DNA of 64,000 nucleotides, taken from positions 1 to 64,000 of the forward strand of contig JAODME010000003.1 in assembly GCA_025465095.1 (NCBI GenBank). The letters are read 5' to 3'. The position numbers were made by a program, and so were the translations under genes. How positions within the stretch are numbered: the first letter of the stretch is position 1; every line of letters begins with the position of its first letter. Positions 56,622 through 64,000 of this stretch are shown here, piece after piece. This DNA comes from Microbacteriaceae bacterium. GTDB lineage: Bacteria > Actinomycetota > Actinomycetes > Actinomycetales > Microbacteriaceae. The notes below the pieces were generated by a model. That model did no database searches, was not told where the DNA came from, and saw only the letters and a list, made by a program, of their open reading frames with translations.

Positions 56622-57830
56622 ATGAACAGACCGTTCCCGACGGATCCCGTGATCCGGCAACTGATCGTGCAGGCCAAGCGCGCCCAGTTCTCGCGCCGGA
56701 GCGTGATGAGCGGCGCCGGATTGGGAGCCGCCGCGTTGACGCTCGTCGCGTGCGCATCGGGGGAGACCGAGGCACCGTCACCGGCGAAGGACAACTCCGC
56801 GAGCGACAAGACGCTCAACTGGGCGAACTGGGCCGCCTATATCGACGAGGACGACAACGGCGACTATCCAACGCTGCTGGCGTTCGAGGAGCAGACCGGC
56901 ATCAAGGTCAACTACGACGTCGCCGTCGACGACAACAACACCTACTACGGCAAGGTCAAGGACCAGCTCGCGCTCGGTCAGGACATCGGTGCCGATCTCG
57001 TCTGCCTCACCGACTGGATGGTGAACCGCCTCATCCGGTTCGGATACGTTCAGGAACTCGACCTTGCCAGCATCCCCAACTCGAAAAACCTCACCACGTC
57101 ACTGCAGAATCCCGACTTCGACCCCGGACGAAAGTACTCGTTGCCCTGGCAGGGGGGGTTCGCCGGCATCTGCTGGAACAAGGAGAAGGTGCCCGGCGGG
57201 CTCACGTCGGTGTCCGACCTGTGGGACCCGTCCCTCAAGGGCCGCGTCGGCGTGCTGTCGGAGATGCGCGACACCATCGGTCTGATCATGCTCGAGAACG
57301 GTGTCGACATCAGCGCCGATTGGACTGCGGACGACTTCAACGCTGCGATCGACGTGTTCACCAAGCAGGTGGACGACGGACAGATCCGAAACATCAAGGG
57401 CAACTCCTACCTGGAGGACCTCAAGAGCGAGGACACCCTCGCCGCGATCTGCTGGTCGGGCGACATCACGGTCATCAACGCGGAGGCGGGGGACAAGTGG
57501 GAGTTCGCGATCCCGACGAACGGCGCGACGCTCTGGAACGACAACTTCGTCATCCCCATCGGTTCGGCGCGCAAGTCAAACGCCGAAGAGCTGATCAACT
57601 ACTACTACCAGCCGGAAGTTGCGGCGGAGGTCGCAGCCTGGGTGAACTACATCACTCCGGTTGACGGCGCGAAGGACGCGGCGATGGCGATCGACCCTGA
57701 GCTCGCCGAAAATCAGCTCATCTTCCCCAACGAGGAGACGCTGTCGAACGCCTTCATCTTCCGGGGACTCGACGGGCAGGAAGAGAGCGAATACAACGCA
57801 GCGTTCCAGGCCGTCCTGCTGGGATCTTGA
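56622..57830 (+). CDS. Polyamine-type ABC transporter substrate-binding protein
   Basis: PotD-family receptor of 402 residues. The N-terminus has a twin-arginine element SRRSVM (24-29), a hydrophobic stretch and lipobox LVAC with Cys44, so it appears to be a Tat-exported lipoprotein. The mature part begins LNWANWAAYIDEDDNG, the usual opening of spermidine/putrescine receptors, with acidic ligand-pocket segments such as WDPSLKGRVGVL. First gene of the transporter operon. Confidence 0.92.
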   Translation: MNRPFPTDPVIRQLIVQAKRAQFSRRSVMSGAGLGAAALTLVACASGETEAPSPAKDNSASDKTLNWANWAAYIDEDDNGDYPTLLAFEEQTGIKVNYDVAVDDNNTYYGKVKDQLALGQDIGADLVCLTDWMVNRLIRFGYVQELDLASIPNSKNLTTSLQNPDFDPGRKYSLPWQGGFAGICWNKEKVPGGLTSVSDLWDPSLKGRVGVLSEMRDTIGLIMLENGVDISADWTADDFNAAIDVFTKQVDDGQIRNIKGNSYLEDLKSEDTLAAICWSGDITVINAEAGDKWEFAIPTNGATLWNDNFVIPIGSARKSNAEELINYYYQPEVAAEVAAWVNYITPVDGAKDAAMAIDPELAENQLIFPNEETLSNAFIFRGLDGQEESEYNAAFQAVLLGS

Positions 57831-59026
57831 TGGGGCAGGGTTTCGCCGAGTCCGGCGCCGACCTCGAACTCGTGGGAATCCGGAAACGGTTTCCGGGCTT
57901 CACCGCGATCGAGGACCTGAACCTGTCGATCCCCGCCGGCTCGTTCTTCGCACTTCTCGGACCTTCCGGATGCGGCAAGACCACGACGCTGCGACTGGTC
58001 GCCGGCCTCGAGGAGGTCACGGAAGGGCGGATCCTGATCGGCGGCAAGGACGTCACCGCTACCAAACCGTACCAACGTCCCGTGAACACCGTCTTCCAGA
58101 GCTACGCTCTGTTCCCTCATATGAGTGTGCTCGAGAACGTCGCCTTCGGTCTGCGCAGACGGAGGATCGCCGACGCGACGGGCAAGGCGCATGAAGCGCT
58201 GCGGTTGGTCGAGCTGGATCACCTCGCCGCCCGCAAGCCGGCCCAACTGTCCGGCGGTCAGCAGCAACGGGTGGCGCTCGCGAGGGCCATCGTCAACCGC
58301 CCGGCGCTGTTGCTCCTCGATGAACCGCTCGGCGCACTCGACCTCAAGCTGAGGCGCCAGATGCAGCTCGAACTCAAGGCGGTGCAGGAAGAGGTCGGTC
58401 TCACCTTCCTGCATGTCACTCACGATCAGGAGGAGGCCATGACGATGGCCGACACCGTCGCCGTCATGAACAAAGGGCGGATCGAGCAGCTCGGTGCGCC
58501 ATCCGTTCTCTATGAACTCCCGCGCACCGTGTTCGTCGCCAACTTCCTCGGCCAGTCGAACCTGCTCAGCGGGCCCGTAATCGGCACGACCGCCGACAGC
58601 ATCTCGGTCGATGTAGAAGGCACCAGGATCGTCGTACCCCGGTCGCGCGCCCACCGGCACCGTGGCAACGTCACCGTCGGGGTTCGGCCGGAGAAGCTCG
58701 TGCTCGGCTTCGGCCCGCCGGAGGAATCGGCTGCCAGTAACATTCTGGGGCCGGGACGCGTCATCGACGTCTCATTCAGCGGGGTCAGCACACAATACCT
58801 CGTCGCGATTGCCGGCGTCGGCACCATCGTCGTCTTCGCGCAGAACATCGGAACCGGACCGGTCGCGAGTGTGGGTGTTGAGGTGTGGGTGTCCTGGCGC
58901 GTCGAGCACGGATTCGGGCTCGAGGACGAGGATGCCCCCGCGCCGAAGTTTCCGTCGGACACCGACACCGCGACGATCGCCGTGCAGAAGAAGCGGGCGC
59001 TCATGTCGGAGTTCGGGGACTCCTAG
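57830..59026 (+). CDS. Polyamine-type ABC transporter ATP-binding protein (PotA-like)
   Basis: ATPase of 398 residues. Walker A GPSGCGKTT (44-52), Q-loop FQSYALFPHM, signature LSGGQQQR, Walker B LLLLDEP and HVTHD are intact, and a C-terminal TOBE regulatory domain (GVRPEKLVLG) is present, as in PotA. The ATG overlaps the receptor stop by one base; TTG 57827 would add one residue. Confidence 0.93.
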   Translation: MGQGFAESGADLELVGIRKRFPGFTAIEDLNLSIPAGSFFALLGPSGCGKTTTLRLVAGLEEVTEGRILIGGKDVTATKPYQRPVNTVFQSYALFPHMSVLENVAFGLRRRRIADATGKAHEALRLVELDHLAARKPAQLSGGQQQRVALARAIVNRPALLLLDEPLGALDLKLRRQMQLELKAVQEEVGLTFLHVTHDQEEAMTMADTVAVMNKGRIEQLGAPSVLYELPRTVFVANFLGQSNLLSGPVIGTTADSISVDVEGTRIVVPRSRAHRHRGNVTVGVRPEKLVLGFGPPEESAASNILGPGRVIDVSFSGVSTQYLVAIAGVGTIVVFAQNIGTGPVASVGVEVWVSWRVEHGFGLEDEDAPAPKFPSDTDTATIAVQKKRALMSEFGDS

Positions 59027-59028
59027 CC

Positions 59029-59940
59029 GTGGCCTTCACCGCATTCTCCACCGGTACCGCAACAGAGCAGGGGCCGCGCAAATCAAGCAGGATAGCGCTG
59101 CTGCTGCTCCTACCGGGCGTCCTCTACCTGATGCTCTTCTTTCTCGTTCCGCTCGTGTCCCTCGTGATCACCTCGCTGCAGGCGCCTCTCGAGCTCGGGG
59201 ACATCGGTCAGTACCAGGCCGCGTTCCGGTGGGAGAACTACGCGACGGTCATCGGGCAGTACGGTGAACAGATCCTGCGGTCCTTCCTCTATGCGCTCCT
59301 CGCCACGATCTTCGCCCTACTGTTCAGCTATCCGCTCGCGTATTTCATCGGGGTCAAAGCCCGCCCGTGGCCGCTGCTGCAGAACCTCATGCTCGTGCTC
59401 GTCATCGCTCCGTTCTTCATCAGCTTTCTGCTGCGCACCCTCGCCTGGAAGCAGATCCTGTCTGACGAGTCGCCCATCGTCACGGGACTGAAGGCGCTCT
59501 CGCTGCTCGCTCCGGACGCCTACATCACCGGAACGCCCATCGCGGTCGTGTTCGGGCTCACCTACAACTTCATCCCGTTCATGACTCTGCCCCTCTACGC
59601 CGCGCTCGAGCGCCTCGACACCCGCTACCTCGAGGCGGGAAGCGACCTGTACGCAAAACCGTTCACGACCTTCCGCACCGTCACCCTTGCGCTGTCCATG
59701 CCCGGCATCGTTTCGGGCGTGCTGTTGACCTTCATCCCCGCCGCCGGTGACTACGTGAACGCGAGCAGGCAATTCCTAGGCGGCTCTGGCACGGCGATGA
59801 TGGGCAACGTGATCGAGAGCAACTTCCTGGTCTCTCTGAACTACCCGGCCGCCGCGTCTCTCTCGATCATCCTGATGGCCGCGATCCTTGTGCTCGTCAC
59901 CGCCTACGTGCGGCGAAGCGGAACGGAGGACCTGCTGTGA
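59029..59940 (+). CDS. Polyamine-type ABC transporter permease (PotB-like)
   Basis: Membrane subunit of 303 residues with six helices and the EAA loop LEAGSDLYAKPFTTFRTVTLALSMPG. The GTG at 59029, two bases after the ATPase stop, is chosen because upstream frame would lie within that gene. Pairs with the next permease. Confidence 0.9.
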   Translation: MAFTAFSTGTATEQGPRKSSRIALLLLLPGVLYLMLFFLVPLVSLVITSLQAPLELGDIGQYQAAFRWENYATVIGQYGEQILRSFLYALLATIFALLFSYPLAYFIGVKARPWPLLQNLMLVLVIAPFFISFLLRTLAWKQILSDESPIVTGLKALSLLAPDAYITGTPIAVVFGLTYNFIPFMTLPLYAALERLDTRYLEAGSDLYAKPFTTFRTVTLALSMPGIVSGVLLTFIPAAGDYVNASRQFLGGSGTAMMGNVIESNFLVSLNYPAAASLSIILMAAILVLVTAYVRRSGTEDLL

Positions 59941-60809
59941 CGCTTCAGGAAGGTGCGGTGCTGGCGGGTGCCGTGACGAATCCACCCGGCAGGGCGCACC
60001 GGAGGCGCAGCGGCTTCCGGCTCGGCAAATGGCTCCTGCCGGTCTACGCCGCGCTCGCCCTGCTGTTCCTGCTCGTGCCCATCGCCTACACCTTCGTGTT
60101 CTCCTTCAACGACTCCATCCGCTCGAATATCTCCTGGCGAGGCTTCACGCTTGACAACTGGCTGGCCATCTGCGCTGCGCAGGAGGTCTGCGAGTCGTTC
60201 GGCAACAGCATCTTGATCGCCGTCGCCGCGACGTTGATCGCGACGACTCTCGGCACAATGATCGCGATCGCGCTCGTGCGGTACCGGTTCAAGTTCCGTT
60301 CCCAGGTCAGCCTGCTCCTGTTCCTTCCCATGGCCACCCCTGAGGTGGTGCTCGGGGCAGGCCTGGCCGCGGAGTTCCTCGCCGCGGGAGTGCAGAAGGG
60401 AATTGGCACGGTCATCATCGCGCACACCATGTTCTGCATCAGCTTCGTGGTCGTGACCGTCAAGGCGCGGGTGGCGAGCCTCGACCCAGCCCTCGAGGAG
60501 GCTGGGCGCGACCTGTACGGTTCCCCGGCCCAGGTGTTCTGGCGGATCACCTTCCCACTGCTGCTGCCCGGCATCGTCGCCGCGGCGCTGTTGTCGTTCG
60601 CGCTCAGCTTCGACGACTTCATCATCACCAACTTCAACTCCGGAGCCGCGACGACGTTCCCCAAGTTCATCTACGTCGCAGCGGCGAGGGGGATCCCGGC
60701 CGAGGCGAACGTGGTCGCCTCCGCCGTGTTCATCTTCGCGATCGCGCTAGTCGTGGTCTCCCAGGTGAGCGCCGCCGCCCGGCAGCGACGCCTCGCGAAG
60801 GGCACGTAA
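59937..60809 (+). CDS. Polyamine-type ABC transporter permease (PotC-like)
   Basis: Second membrane subunit, 290 residues, six helices, EAA loop EEAGRDLYGSPAQVFWRITFPLLLPG and the conserved FALSFDDFIITNF that defines PotC proteins. GTG start overlaps the previous stop by 4 bp; its own TAA overlaps the ATG of the aminotransferase (TAATG). Confidence 0.93.
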   Translation: MTLQEGAVLAGAVTNPPGRAHRRRSGFRLGKWLLPVYAALALLFLLVPIAYTFVFSFNDSIRSNISWRGFTLDNWLAICAAQEVCESFGNSILIAVAATLIATTLGTMIAIALVRYRFKFRSQVSLLLFLPMATPEVVLGAGLAAEFLAAGVQKGIGTVIIAHTMFCISFVVVTVKARVASLDPALEEAGRDLYGSPAQVFWRITFPLLLPGIVAAALLSFALSFDDFIITNFNSGAATTFPKFIYVAAARGIPAEANVVASAVFIFAIALVVVSQVSAAARQRRLAKGT

Positions 60810-62179
60810 TGGTCCGGCCGGAAGTGCACTACGACGACCGAGATCGGCTGAAACGGCTGTGGCAGGTCGAGCTTGACCTGTTCCGTTCCGGGCGCCCCGA
60901 GTCGGAACGGCTCTGGCGCGAGGCGACTCCGCACCTGGCCGACGGCGTGCCGATGCTCTGGATGGCGAAGTGGCCGGGTCCGTGGCCGGTGTACGTGGTC
61001 GAGGCCGCCGGAGCGCACTTCTCCTGCGTCGACGGCATCGACCACGTCGACCTGTGCCTGGGCGACACCGGTGCGATGTGCGGGCATGCGCCGCCGGCAT
61101 CCGTCGCCGCGATAGGGGCGCAACTGGCCAGGGGGTCCACGTTCATGCTGCCTACCGCGGACGCCGCGGTCGCGGCCTCGCTGCTGGCCGACAGGTTCGG
61201 GGTGCCGAGTTGGCAGTTCTCGCTCTCGGCAACAGACGCCAACCGCAGCCTGATTCGATTCGCTCGGCAGGTGACCGGGCGGCGAAGGATCCTCGTGCAC
61301 GACTACAGCTATCACGGCACCGTAGACGAGGCCTACGCGACCCTCGATGAGCAGGGGAACGTCGTGTCCCGCCGAGGTAACATCGGGCCGCCGGTGCCCC
61401 TCGCCCAGACGACCGCTGTCGTGCCGTTCAACGATGTCGCGGCTCTCGAATCCGCGCTCGCCGTGGGCGACATCGCCGCGGTTCTGATGGAACCGGCCCT
61501 CACGAACATCGGAATCGTGTTGCCCGAGCCCGGCTACCACGAGGCGGTGCGGCGCCTGTGCACCCGGTACGGTGCCGTCCTCATCATCGACGAGACCCAT
61601 ACGATCAGCGCAGGGCCAGGCGGCATGATCGGCACTCTCGGGCTGCAGCCGGATGGCGTGGTCGTCGGCAAGAGCATCGGTGGCGGCATCCCGGCCGGCG
61701 CCTACGGGATGACGGCCGAGTTCGCCGCGAGGGTGCGGGAGGGCCTCGCACTCGAAGACATCGACGTCGGGGGAGTCGGCGGGACCCTGGCCGGCAACGC
61801 CGTGTCGCTCGCGGGCATCCGCGCCACCCTAGGCGAAGTGCTCACCGCCGACGCGTTCGAGAACATGATCGACCGATGCGCCGAGTGGACGGCGGGCGTT
61901 CAGGCGGCGATCGACGAGTTCGACGTTCCGTGGCAGGTGACGCAGCTCGGCGCCCGGGCGGAGTACAGCTTCAGGGCGACCGCGCCTCGCACCGGCACTG
62001 AGGCCGCGGCCGCCGACGACTTCGAGTTGCAGCAGTATCTGCACCTGCATGCGCTCAACCGAGGGATTCTCATCACACCGTTCCACAACATGGCCCTCAT
62101 GTGCCCGGTGACGCGCACGGAGGACGTCGCGCGGCACACGGTCGCGTTCCGCGAGGCGGTAGCGAGCCTCTACGCCTGA
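60809..62179 (+). CDS. Class III aminotransferase / GSAM-like PLP enzyme with variant phosphate motif
   Basis: PLP enzyme of 456 residues, translationally coupled to the amine transporter. Lys288 (VVGKSIGGG) forms the Schiff base and Asp261-Glu262-Thr263 the pyridine contact; the GKSIGGG box resembles glutamate-1-semialdehyde aminomutase. The cofactor-phosphate motif normally read as SGTEA or GSEA is SATDA here (140-144). The first 60 residues form a distinctive helical, Trp-rich extension. Probably transaminates the imported amine or amino acid; it is not the housekeeping HemL because that lacks this extension. Confidence 0.85.
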   Translation: MVRPEVHYDDRDRLKRLWQVELDLFRSGRPESERLWREATPHLADGVPMLWMAKWPGPWPVYVVEAAGAHFSCVDGIDHVDLCLGDTGAMCGHAPPASVAAIGAQLARGSTFMLPTADAAVAASLLADRFGVPSWQFSLSATDANRSLIRFARQVTGRRRILVHDYSYHGTVDEAYATLDEQGNVVSRRGNIGPPVPLAQTTAVVPFNDVAALESALAVGDIAAVLMEPALTNIGIVLPEPGYHEAVRRLCTRYGAVLIIDETHTISAGPGGMIGTLGLQPDGVVVGKSIGGGIPAGAYGMTAEFAARVREGLALEDIDVGGVGGTLAGNAVSLAGIRATLGEVLTADAFENMIDRCAEWTAGVQAAIDEFDVPWQVTQLGARAEYSFRATAPRTGTEAAAADDFELQQYLHLHALNRGILITPFHNMALMCPVTRTEDVARHTVAFREAVASLYA

Positions 62180-63204
62180 ACGCCCTGGCCGGTCTCCGGG
62201 AACCGGACGAGGGCGGATGCCCGTATCGCCCCGACGGGAACGCCGGCGCCGAGCACACGGTCAGTGGTGTCCGCAATCACCGAATCCGCGGCGGTCCGAT
62301 CGACGGCGCCCACCGACACGAGCAGCTCGAGGCCGATCATCGTCGTCGCCCGCGGGCTGCCGTCGAGTACCTTGAGCGCTACGGCGGTGCCGTCCGCGGC
62401 GCCCAGCACGAGCACGCCCTCTGCGCCGCCCTTGGCGAGGATCCCGAGCCGCTCGATCACCACGGTGTTGGCCCGCCCCGGGCCCTCGATCGCCCACGGG
62501 TGTGCGAGGATCGCGGCGGACAGCGCCACCGAGTGCTCATCGCCGCCGTTGAGCGCGGCGCCGCTGACCCGGCCAACGGCGCGGGAGAGGGCGCTCAGGC
62601 TCGTCGCGAACACAGGAGCGCCGCATCCATCGATGCCGACCGTGCCGACCGATTCAACACAGAATTCCTCGATCGTGGACCGGACGAGTTGCTGCAACGG
62701 ATGAGCCGGCGACAGATAGTCCCGCATCGACCAGCCGTTGTGAGCGCAGGCGAGCAGGAACGACGCGTGCTTTCCGGAACAGTTCATCGTGACGCGACGC
62801 TTGCCCTGACCCGCGACGCTCGCCGCGACGGCCGCGTCGCGGTCGAGCGGCCAGTCGTGCGGGCACTGCAGATCGTCCTCGCCCGCCCCGGCGCGAGCCA
62901 GGATGTCGCGCACGACGCGCACGTGCGCCTGGCTGCCGACATGGCTCGCCGTGGCGAGCACCGCCTCCTCCCCGGCGAGGCGAACGCCGGACCGCATGAC
63001 CGTGATCGCTTGAAAGAGCTTGAGCGATGACCGCCCGTACACCTCCGCGTCGCCGTCGCCGAGCCGCCGAAGCACCGAACCGTCCGGTGCCGTCACGACC
63101 GCCGCGCCGAGGTGCCGTGACTCGATCAAGCCGGCGCGCTCGAGCACGGCGAGCTCGACGACGCCGTCCAGTCCGAGGGGATGGCGTACGAGCGGCGGAT
63201 TCAC
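62170..63204 (-). CDS. Asparaginase II family protein (Rhizobium etli AnsA type)
   Basis: A 344-residue member of the thermolabile, serine/lysine-type asparaginase family, unrelated to E. coli AnsA/AnsB. Family motifs are RSSLKLFQ (58-65), holding the SxxK pair, and MNCSGKHASFL (140-150). Presumed to deamidate asparagine or a related amide in the cytoplasm. Its GTG overlaps the stop of the upstream aminotransferase gene (GTGA), and its 3' end overlaps the convergent aminotransferase by 10 bp. Confidence 0.9.
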   Translation of the reverse strand: MNPPLVRHPLGLDGVVELAVLERAGLIESRHLGAAVVTAPDGSVLRRLGDGDAEVYGRSSLKLFQAITVMRSGVRLAGEEAVLATASHVGSQAHVRVVRDILARAGAGEDDLQCPHDWPLDRDAAVAASVAGQGKRRVTMNCSGKHASFLLACAHNGWSMRDYLSPAHPLQQLVRSTIEEFCVESVGTVGIDGCGAPVFATSLSALSRAVGRVSGAALNGGDEHSVALSAAILAHPWAIEGPGRANTVVIERLGILAKGGAEGVLVLGAADGTAVALKVLDGSPRATTMIGLELLVSVGAVDRTAADSVIADTTDRVLGAGVPVGAIRASALVRFPETGQGVQA

Positions 63205-64000
63205 AGGGCCCCGAACGCGTCATCGAGCACGCCGACGGCCTCGCCGAGCAGCTCGTCGGAGATTGCGAGGCTCGGCAGGAAACGGAGCACGTTTCCGTAG
63301 GTGCCCGCGGTCAGGATGATAACGCCGTGCTGTGCGGCGAACGCGGCGATCGACGAGACGGCCGCCGGGTTCGGCTCGTGCGTGCCCGGCTGCACGAGCT
63401 CGATCGCGAGCATTGCACCGATGCCGCGCACGTCGCCGATGACGGCGTATTTCTGCTGCAGCGCGAGGAGAGCCGGCTTGAGGATGCCCTCTATCCGCCG
63501 CCCCTCCCGCAACAGGTCGTGGCGTTCGATCTCGTCGAACACCGCTACCGCCGCGGCGGCCGAGACGGGGTTGCCGCCGAAAGTTCCGCCGAGACCACCG
63601 GCGTGAGAGGAGTCCATGATCTCCGCGCGCCCGGTGACCCCGGCGATCGGCAAACCACCCGCGATTCCCTTCGCGCTCAACACCATGTCGGGAACGAGCC
63701 CGAAGTGCTCGCTCGCGAACCAGGCCCCCGTGCGCGCCATTCCACTCTGGATCTCGTCGGCGATGAAGACGATCCCGTTCTCTGTGCACCACTCCTGCAG
63801 TGCAGGCAGGAACCCGTCGGCGGGCACCACGAAACCGCCCTCGCCCTGGATCGGCTCCACAACGAGGCAGGCGAGATCAGATGCCCCGACCTTCTTTTCG
63901 AGGTAGCTGATCGTTCGTGCGGCGGCATCCGTTCCGCTCAGCCCGTCGTGGAACGGGTACGAATTGGGTGCGTGATGCACGTCGGGAGCGAACGGCCCGA
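63201..64000 (-). CDS. Class III aminotransferase, GABA-transaminase type (5' end outside window)
   Basis: The C-terminal 266 or so codons of a PLP aminotransferase; the frame is open past the right edge (reading ...FAPDVHHAPNSYPF), so the ATG at 63980 is internal. Visible parts are VVEPIQGEGGFVVP, DEIQSGMARTG with the pyridine-contact Asp, and SAKGIAGGLPI with the Schiff-base Lys. These are GabT/4-aminobutyrate or 5-aminovalerate transaminase features. It forms an operon with the asparaginase-type gene. Confidence 0.92.
   Translation of the reverse strand, partial: GPFAPDVHHAPNSYPFHDGLSGTDAAARTISYLEKKVGASDLACLVVEPIQGEGGFVVPADGFLPALQEWCTENGIVFIADEIQSGMARTGAWFASEHFGLVPDMVLSAKGIAGGLPIAGVTGRAEIMDSSHAGGLGGTFGGNPVSAAAAVAVFDEIERHDLLREGRRIEGILKPALLALQQKYAVIGDVRGIGAMLAIELVQPGTHEPNPAAVSSIAAFAAQHGVIILTAGTYGNVLRFLPSLAISDELLGEAVGVLDDAFGAL

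Noticed and set aside
60809-62179. Housekeeping glutamate-1-semialdehyde aminomutase (hemL)
   Set aside because: The GKSIGGG box is similar, but the SATDA loop, long N-terminal extension and coupling to an amine importer argue against a tetrapyrrole role.

Overview
The window is a GC-rich, densely packed chromosomal segment from an actinobacterium, most likely a member of the Microbacteriaceae (Micrococcales). Evidence: a Rho factor with a long Arg/Gly/Gln/Asp-rich insert, the housekeeping order rho-prfA ... prmC-sua5-wecA-atpI-atpBEFHAGDC, a long delta and a short epsilon subunit of ATP synthase, many GTG starts and GTGA/ATGA stop-start overlaps, and several genes that look leaderless. I see no rRNA, tRNA, CRISPR array, insertion sequence or prophage, and no gene-free stretch above 300 bases.

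Layout. 1-2848: rho (5' end off the window) and prfA. 2964-10617: a catabolic cassette (GntR regulator, NitT/TauT-type ABC transporter, aldehyde dehydrogenase, crotonase, ACMSD-type amidohydrolase) that separates prfA from prmC, the methyltransferase that modifies the prfA product. 10614-14127: prmC, sua5, a WecA-like transferase and an AtpI-like membrane protein. 14197-21123: the complete F1Fo ATP synthase operon, followed by a P-loop kinase and yaaA. 22444-23654: two alkylation-repair genes (tag, ogt) on the minus strand.

23772-31147: a glycan-utilisation locus built around a LacI regulator, with a GH2 enzyme on one side and a sugar ABC transporter plus a GH43-like lipoprotein on the other. 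Related palindromic operators lie in front of both arms. 31223-34370: aldo/keto reductase, a DUF4192 protein and a quinone-oxidoreductase-like protein. 34416-37761: an Lrp regulator, class III aminotransferase and FAD amine oxidase, probably for polyamine or amino-acid catabolism.

37948-55254: a 17-kb collinear locus that I consider the most interesting part: FHA protein, PP2C phosphatase, membrane Ser/Thr kinase, a 1960-residue Ig/Fn3 surface protein, MoxR ATPase, DUF58 protein, a transglutaminase-fold protein lacking its catalytic Cys and His, a zinc-ribbon FHA protein and a two-domain FtsK/SpoIIIE (EccC-like) ATPase. It resembles type VII secretion hardware under phosphothreonine control, but no WXG100 substrate or other Ecc core gene lies in it.

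55267-64000: alanine dehydrogenase, and a divergent polyamine-type ABC transporter followed by a class III aminotransferase; then, convergent, an asparaginase-II-type gene and a GABA-type aminotransferase cut by the window edge. Together with the Lrp cluster this points to active uptake and catabolism of amines and amino acids.
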